NCBI GenBank assembly: GCA_003554685.1
Contig: PWHA01000234.1
Coordinates: 1-16,427, forward strand
DNA: 16,427 nucleotides
Reading direction: 5' to 3'
Source of the DNA: Halanaerobiaceae bacterium
GTDB taxonomy: Bacteria; Bacillota; Halanaerobiia; Halanaerobiales; Halarsenatibacteraceae
Shown: in pieces, positions 14,791 through 16,427 of the stretch
Layout: each line of letters starts with the position of its first letter
How positions within the stretch are numbered: position 1 is the first letter of the stretch
Translations under genes and position numbers: made by a program
Notes under the pieces: model-generated
Seen by the model: the letters and a program-made list of their open reading frames with translations, nothing else
What the model was told of the DNA's origin: nothing
Database searches by the model: none

Positions 14791-15316
14791 CGCTCACAAC
14801 CTCCGCGTCCTCGATCTCGGGCAGCGCGCGCGCCAGGTCCTGCAGCCGCCGCAGATCCGCGTGCAACTGCCTGCGACGGTGCTCGAGCCGGTGGATCTGC
14901 GTCTCGATGCCGCCGATGATCGGCGCCGTCTCGATGAAGGCGGCGTTGAGCGCGTGCTCGGGATCGATGTCGTGCGCGGCGATGGCCGCCGCAGCCTCGG
15001 GGGACCCCGCGGCCCAGGCCCGCGCGCAGTCCGCCGCCGCCTGCCGGTCGAGATGGCGAAACAGGCGCTTGTCCATCTCGCTCTCCGCCGCGCCCCAGAA
15101 CAGCAAGGACTTGCGCGCGCCGAGGGTGCGGATCTCAATCTCGTTGCGCGCGATGTTCGCCGCCACGCTGCGCTGGAGCGCGCCTTGCGGGGCGAGTTCC
15201 CGGGTGATCTCCTCCTCCAGCGCGGCAAGCTCCGCGCCGTCGAGGCTTGCCGGGCGCGGCTGCAGGGTCCTCGCCGCCGTTGGTATTCGTTTAGCAACGG
15301 CGGGTTTGGATGCCAT
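14780..15316 (-). CDS. Helical protein, first gene of the terminase-like operon
   Basis: A 178-residue protein without a family I recognise. It is mostly alpha-helical, with an Ala/Glu/Arg-rich central helix and a coiled-coil-like C-terminal part (about 145-170). The segment IEIRTLGARKSLLFWGAAE near the middle is its most distinctive feature. The open frame extends 51 codons further up, but I chose the ATG at 15316: it has GGAG seven bases before it, and the upstream codons cross the AT-rich promoter region. It leads the operon with the two genes at 14371 and 13751 by overlap. Confidence 0.65.
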   Translation of the reverse strand: MASKPAVAKRIPTAARTLQPRPASLDGAELAALEEEITRELAPQGALQRSVAANIARNEIEIRTLGARKSLLFWGAAESEMDKRLFRHLDRQAAADCARAWAAGSPEAAAAIAAHDIDPEHALNAAFIETAPIIGGIETQIHRLEHRRRQLHADLRRLQDLARALPEIEDAEVVSDAG

Positions 15317-15394
15317 GCGCCGACTCCGTTCGTGCTTTGTCTCCAGATTGGAAGTACGCGTACCACGTTTGACGCGATCCGGCAATGAGAAATC

Positions 15395-15427
15395 AATATA
15401 TAGTGGTTTAAGCGAGAATTTAAACCA
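15395..15427 (-). promoter_or_regulatory. Operator-like inverted repeat over the phage-type operon promoter
   Basis: A perfect 8-base inverted repeat, TGGTTTAA (15404-15411) with TTAAACCA (15420-15427), is separated by 8 bases. Three bases beyond it in the direction of the minus-strand operon lies TATATT (15400-15395), a good -10 box. A -35-like TTAAAT overlaps the far arm. A bound repressor would therefore cover the -35 and spacer. A second palindrome, GTACGCGTAC (15354-15363), lies in the leader. Confidence 0.55.
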
Positions 15428-15982
15428 AATATGGACATATCCGGCTTCCACAACACCGCCCCGACACAATGAGAGGCCGACGCGGTCCAGGTGGAGCAGA
15501 CCTGTGCGGAGAGGTCATTTTAAACGTCGCTTGCACTTCGGGGTCCGACTTCAAGTGAGACGGACAACTGCGGGAAGATCCCGCGCAGTTCGGAATGGTC
15601 AGGATTGCGACCGCGACATCGCTGGCACGGCTGGCGCGCCGCGGCGCCGAAGCGGCCCCTCCGGGACGCCTGCGCGAAAAACGCGGCCTGCTTTGCCGTC
15701 TGCGACGCGATCTCCGCCTGGACCGGGCTCCCGGTCAGCTGGTTCAGCGGCGGGCAGACGACGAGGCGCCGGACTCAGGCGGGTCCCCCGAAGACCCATT
15801 TCAACAACACGGCCTGCGTCCGCCTGACGGGCCTTGATTACAGGCGCGGGCGCGGTCTGACCGAGCCAGAATGAGGCGCAGAAACACCTTATAGGGCGTT
15901 CATGCTGTCTCTGCGCCCCATGGATTTCTTGACGCACCCTTGCACAGAGGGAGGAGGCATGGCATAAATGGTGCACAGATAC

Positions 15983-15998
15983 AACTTTATATCAAGTT
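15983..15998 (+). promoter_or_regulatory. Inverted repeat upstream of the HipB-like gene
   Basis: AACTT-TATATC-AAGTT, a symmetric 16-base site ending 18 bases before the regulator ATG. HipB-type antitoxins usually repress their own operon from such sites, so autoregulation is likely, although the arms are short. A weak promoter (TTGCAC near 15940, CATAAA near 15963) lies just before it. Confidence 0.4.
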
Positions 15999-16016
15999 AC
16001 GGGGCATGTGGACACC

Positions 16017-16415
16017 ATGACAAAAGCAGCGCAGAAGATCACGAAAGGAAGCGCCGTGCACCCCCGAGTCCACCGGGCGATAATGAAGCTCGGCCGCGAC
16101 ATGGCGCTGGCCCGACGCGTCAGGTCCCTCTCGACGATCGACATGGCCGAGCGCATGGGTGTCGATCGCAGCACCCTGCGGCGGCTCGAGAAGGGCGATC
16201 CCGGCGTCTCACTCAACACGCTCGCGATGGCCCTGCACGCCTTGGGGCTTCTGGACCGCCTTGAGAGCCTCGTCGACCGGGCGACGGACGATGTAGGTCT
16301 TTTGGTCGCAGGGGATGCGGTCCCCAAGCGCGTCGTCCGCTCCCGTCCGGCGTCCGCGCGCAGAACCCCGGCCGGACCCCTTCGGTCCGAGAGCGATGAA
16401 CCGGAAGGCTGGTGA
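16017..16415 (+). CDS. Xre-family (HipB-like) helix-turn-helix regulator
   Basis: A 132-residue DNA-binding protein. The Xre helix-turn-helix covers about residues 27-80, with LGRDMALARRVRSLSTIDMAERMGVDRSTLRRLEKGDPGVSL the core in outline (given here as two halves: recognition helix around DRSTLRRLEKG, and the PGVSLNTLAMALHALGL helix that follows). This pattern is typical of HipB-like antitoxin regulators that precede hipA. The C-terminal 45 residues are basic and disordered. I chose the ATG at 16017, with GTGGA before it, although a GTG at 16008 in the same frame is possible. The stop TGA shares its A with an ATG of the next frame (TGATG), the overlap usual for toxin-antitoxin pairs. Confidence 0.82.
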   Translation: MTKAAQKITKGSAVHPRVHRAIMKLGRDMALARRVRSLSTIDMAERMGVDRSTLRRLEKGDPGVSLNTLAMALHALGLLDRLESLVDRATDDVGLLVAGDAVPKRVVRSRPASARRTPAGPLRSESDEPEGW

Positions 16416-16427
16416 TGGCGCGCCGCG
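16415..16427 (+). CDS. Start of probable HipA-like partner (partial)
   Basis: Only four codons (MARR) plus one base are visible before the window ends. The ATG overlaps the TGA of the HipB-like gene by one base, and the pair order matches hipBA operons. HipA-type proteins are serine kinases that inhibit translation by acting on aminoacyl-tRNA synthetases. The assignment rests on context, not on sequence. Confidence 0.35.

Larger units (their letters stand above)
15317..16016. other. Non-coding region between phage-type operon and HipB-like gene
   Basis: About 700 bases between divergent genes. It holds the operon promoter and operator-like repeats near 15354-15427 and the regulator's own upstream site near 15983-15998, listed separately. 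An imperfect hairpin lies at 15566-15590 (AACTGCGGGA / TCCCGC-GCAGTT). The central part (about 15595-15895) is GC-rich with open frames on both strands, none resembling a family I know; it may be a decayed gene. A strong purine tract (15946-15957) precedes only a Met-Ala-stop mini-frame and the unrelated ATG at 15968. Confidence 0.45.

Noticed and set aside
14643..15827. Long plus-strand open frame of 394 codons
   Set aside because: It is antisense to the overlapping three-gene operon, is rich in Arg/Ser/Ala as expected for GC-rich shadows, crosses the operon promoter, and shows no domain.
15968..16264. Plus-strand frame with the best ribosome-binding tract near the HipB-like gene
   Set aside because: The overlapping frame from 16017 has a clear helix-turn-helix, whereas this one is low-complexity; only the tract itself was kept as an observation.
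1..16427. CRISPR array, tRNA or rRNA genes
   Set aside because: No regularly spaced repeats and no tRNA cloverleaf or rRNA-like sequence were noticed on either strand.

Overview
The window looks like an alphaproteobacterial replicon, most likely from a Rhodobacterales/roseobacter-type organism. The reasons are a fused exosortase E/CAAX-type protease with a VPEI-type sorting substrate (a combination known mainly from that group), the style of the export and kinase genes, and a mixture of moderate-GC surface-polysaccharide genes with very GC-rich phage-type genes. I judged this by eye from the sequence; no database search was possible.

Layout. Positions 1-1092 are a graveyard of nested insertion sequences: an ISKra4-type transposase fragment (minus), interrupted by the 3' end of an IS66-family element (minus), abutting the 3' part of an IS630-family transposase (plus). 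Positions 1093-1504 are non-coding and end in a strong hairpin that terminates the next gene. Positions 1505-13284 form the main body, a cell-surface polysaccharide and protein-sorting cluster. It holds a Wza-like outer-membrane export lipoprotein (minus) and a divergently transcribed O-antigen ligase/polymerase-type membrane protein (plus). A long minus-strand series follows, in transcription order: a membrane-anchored EpsD/SurA-like protein, a small secreted protein with a VPEIN sorting tail, the exosortase E/protease fusion, a PPP-family phosphatase, a secreted protein of unknown function, a Wzc/ExoP-type tyrosine autokinase with ten tyrosines in its tail, and a small membrane-anchored protein. 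Positions 13285-13750 are non-coding and carry a candidate promoter/operator for this series.

Positions 13751-15316 hold a tight three-gene minus-strand operon of very high GC, with a terminase-small-subunit-like gene last. Its control region carries an 8-bp inverted repeat beside a -10-like box. Positions 16017-16415 encode an Xre/HipB-type regulator, and the first four codons of a probable HipA partner run off the right edge.

How it fits together: polymer is probably assembled by the Wzy/ligase-like protein, with length and secretion set by the tyrosine kinase and export through the Wza-like lipoprotein. The PPP phosphatase is a candidate kinase antagonist. The exosortase E/protease would cleave and anchor or release the VPEIN-tailed protein, possibly assisted by the EpsD-like protein. 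No glycosyltransferase, flippase or priming transferase is in the window, so the polysaccharide pathway must be completed elsewhere.
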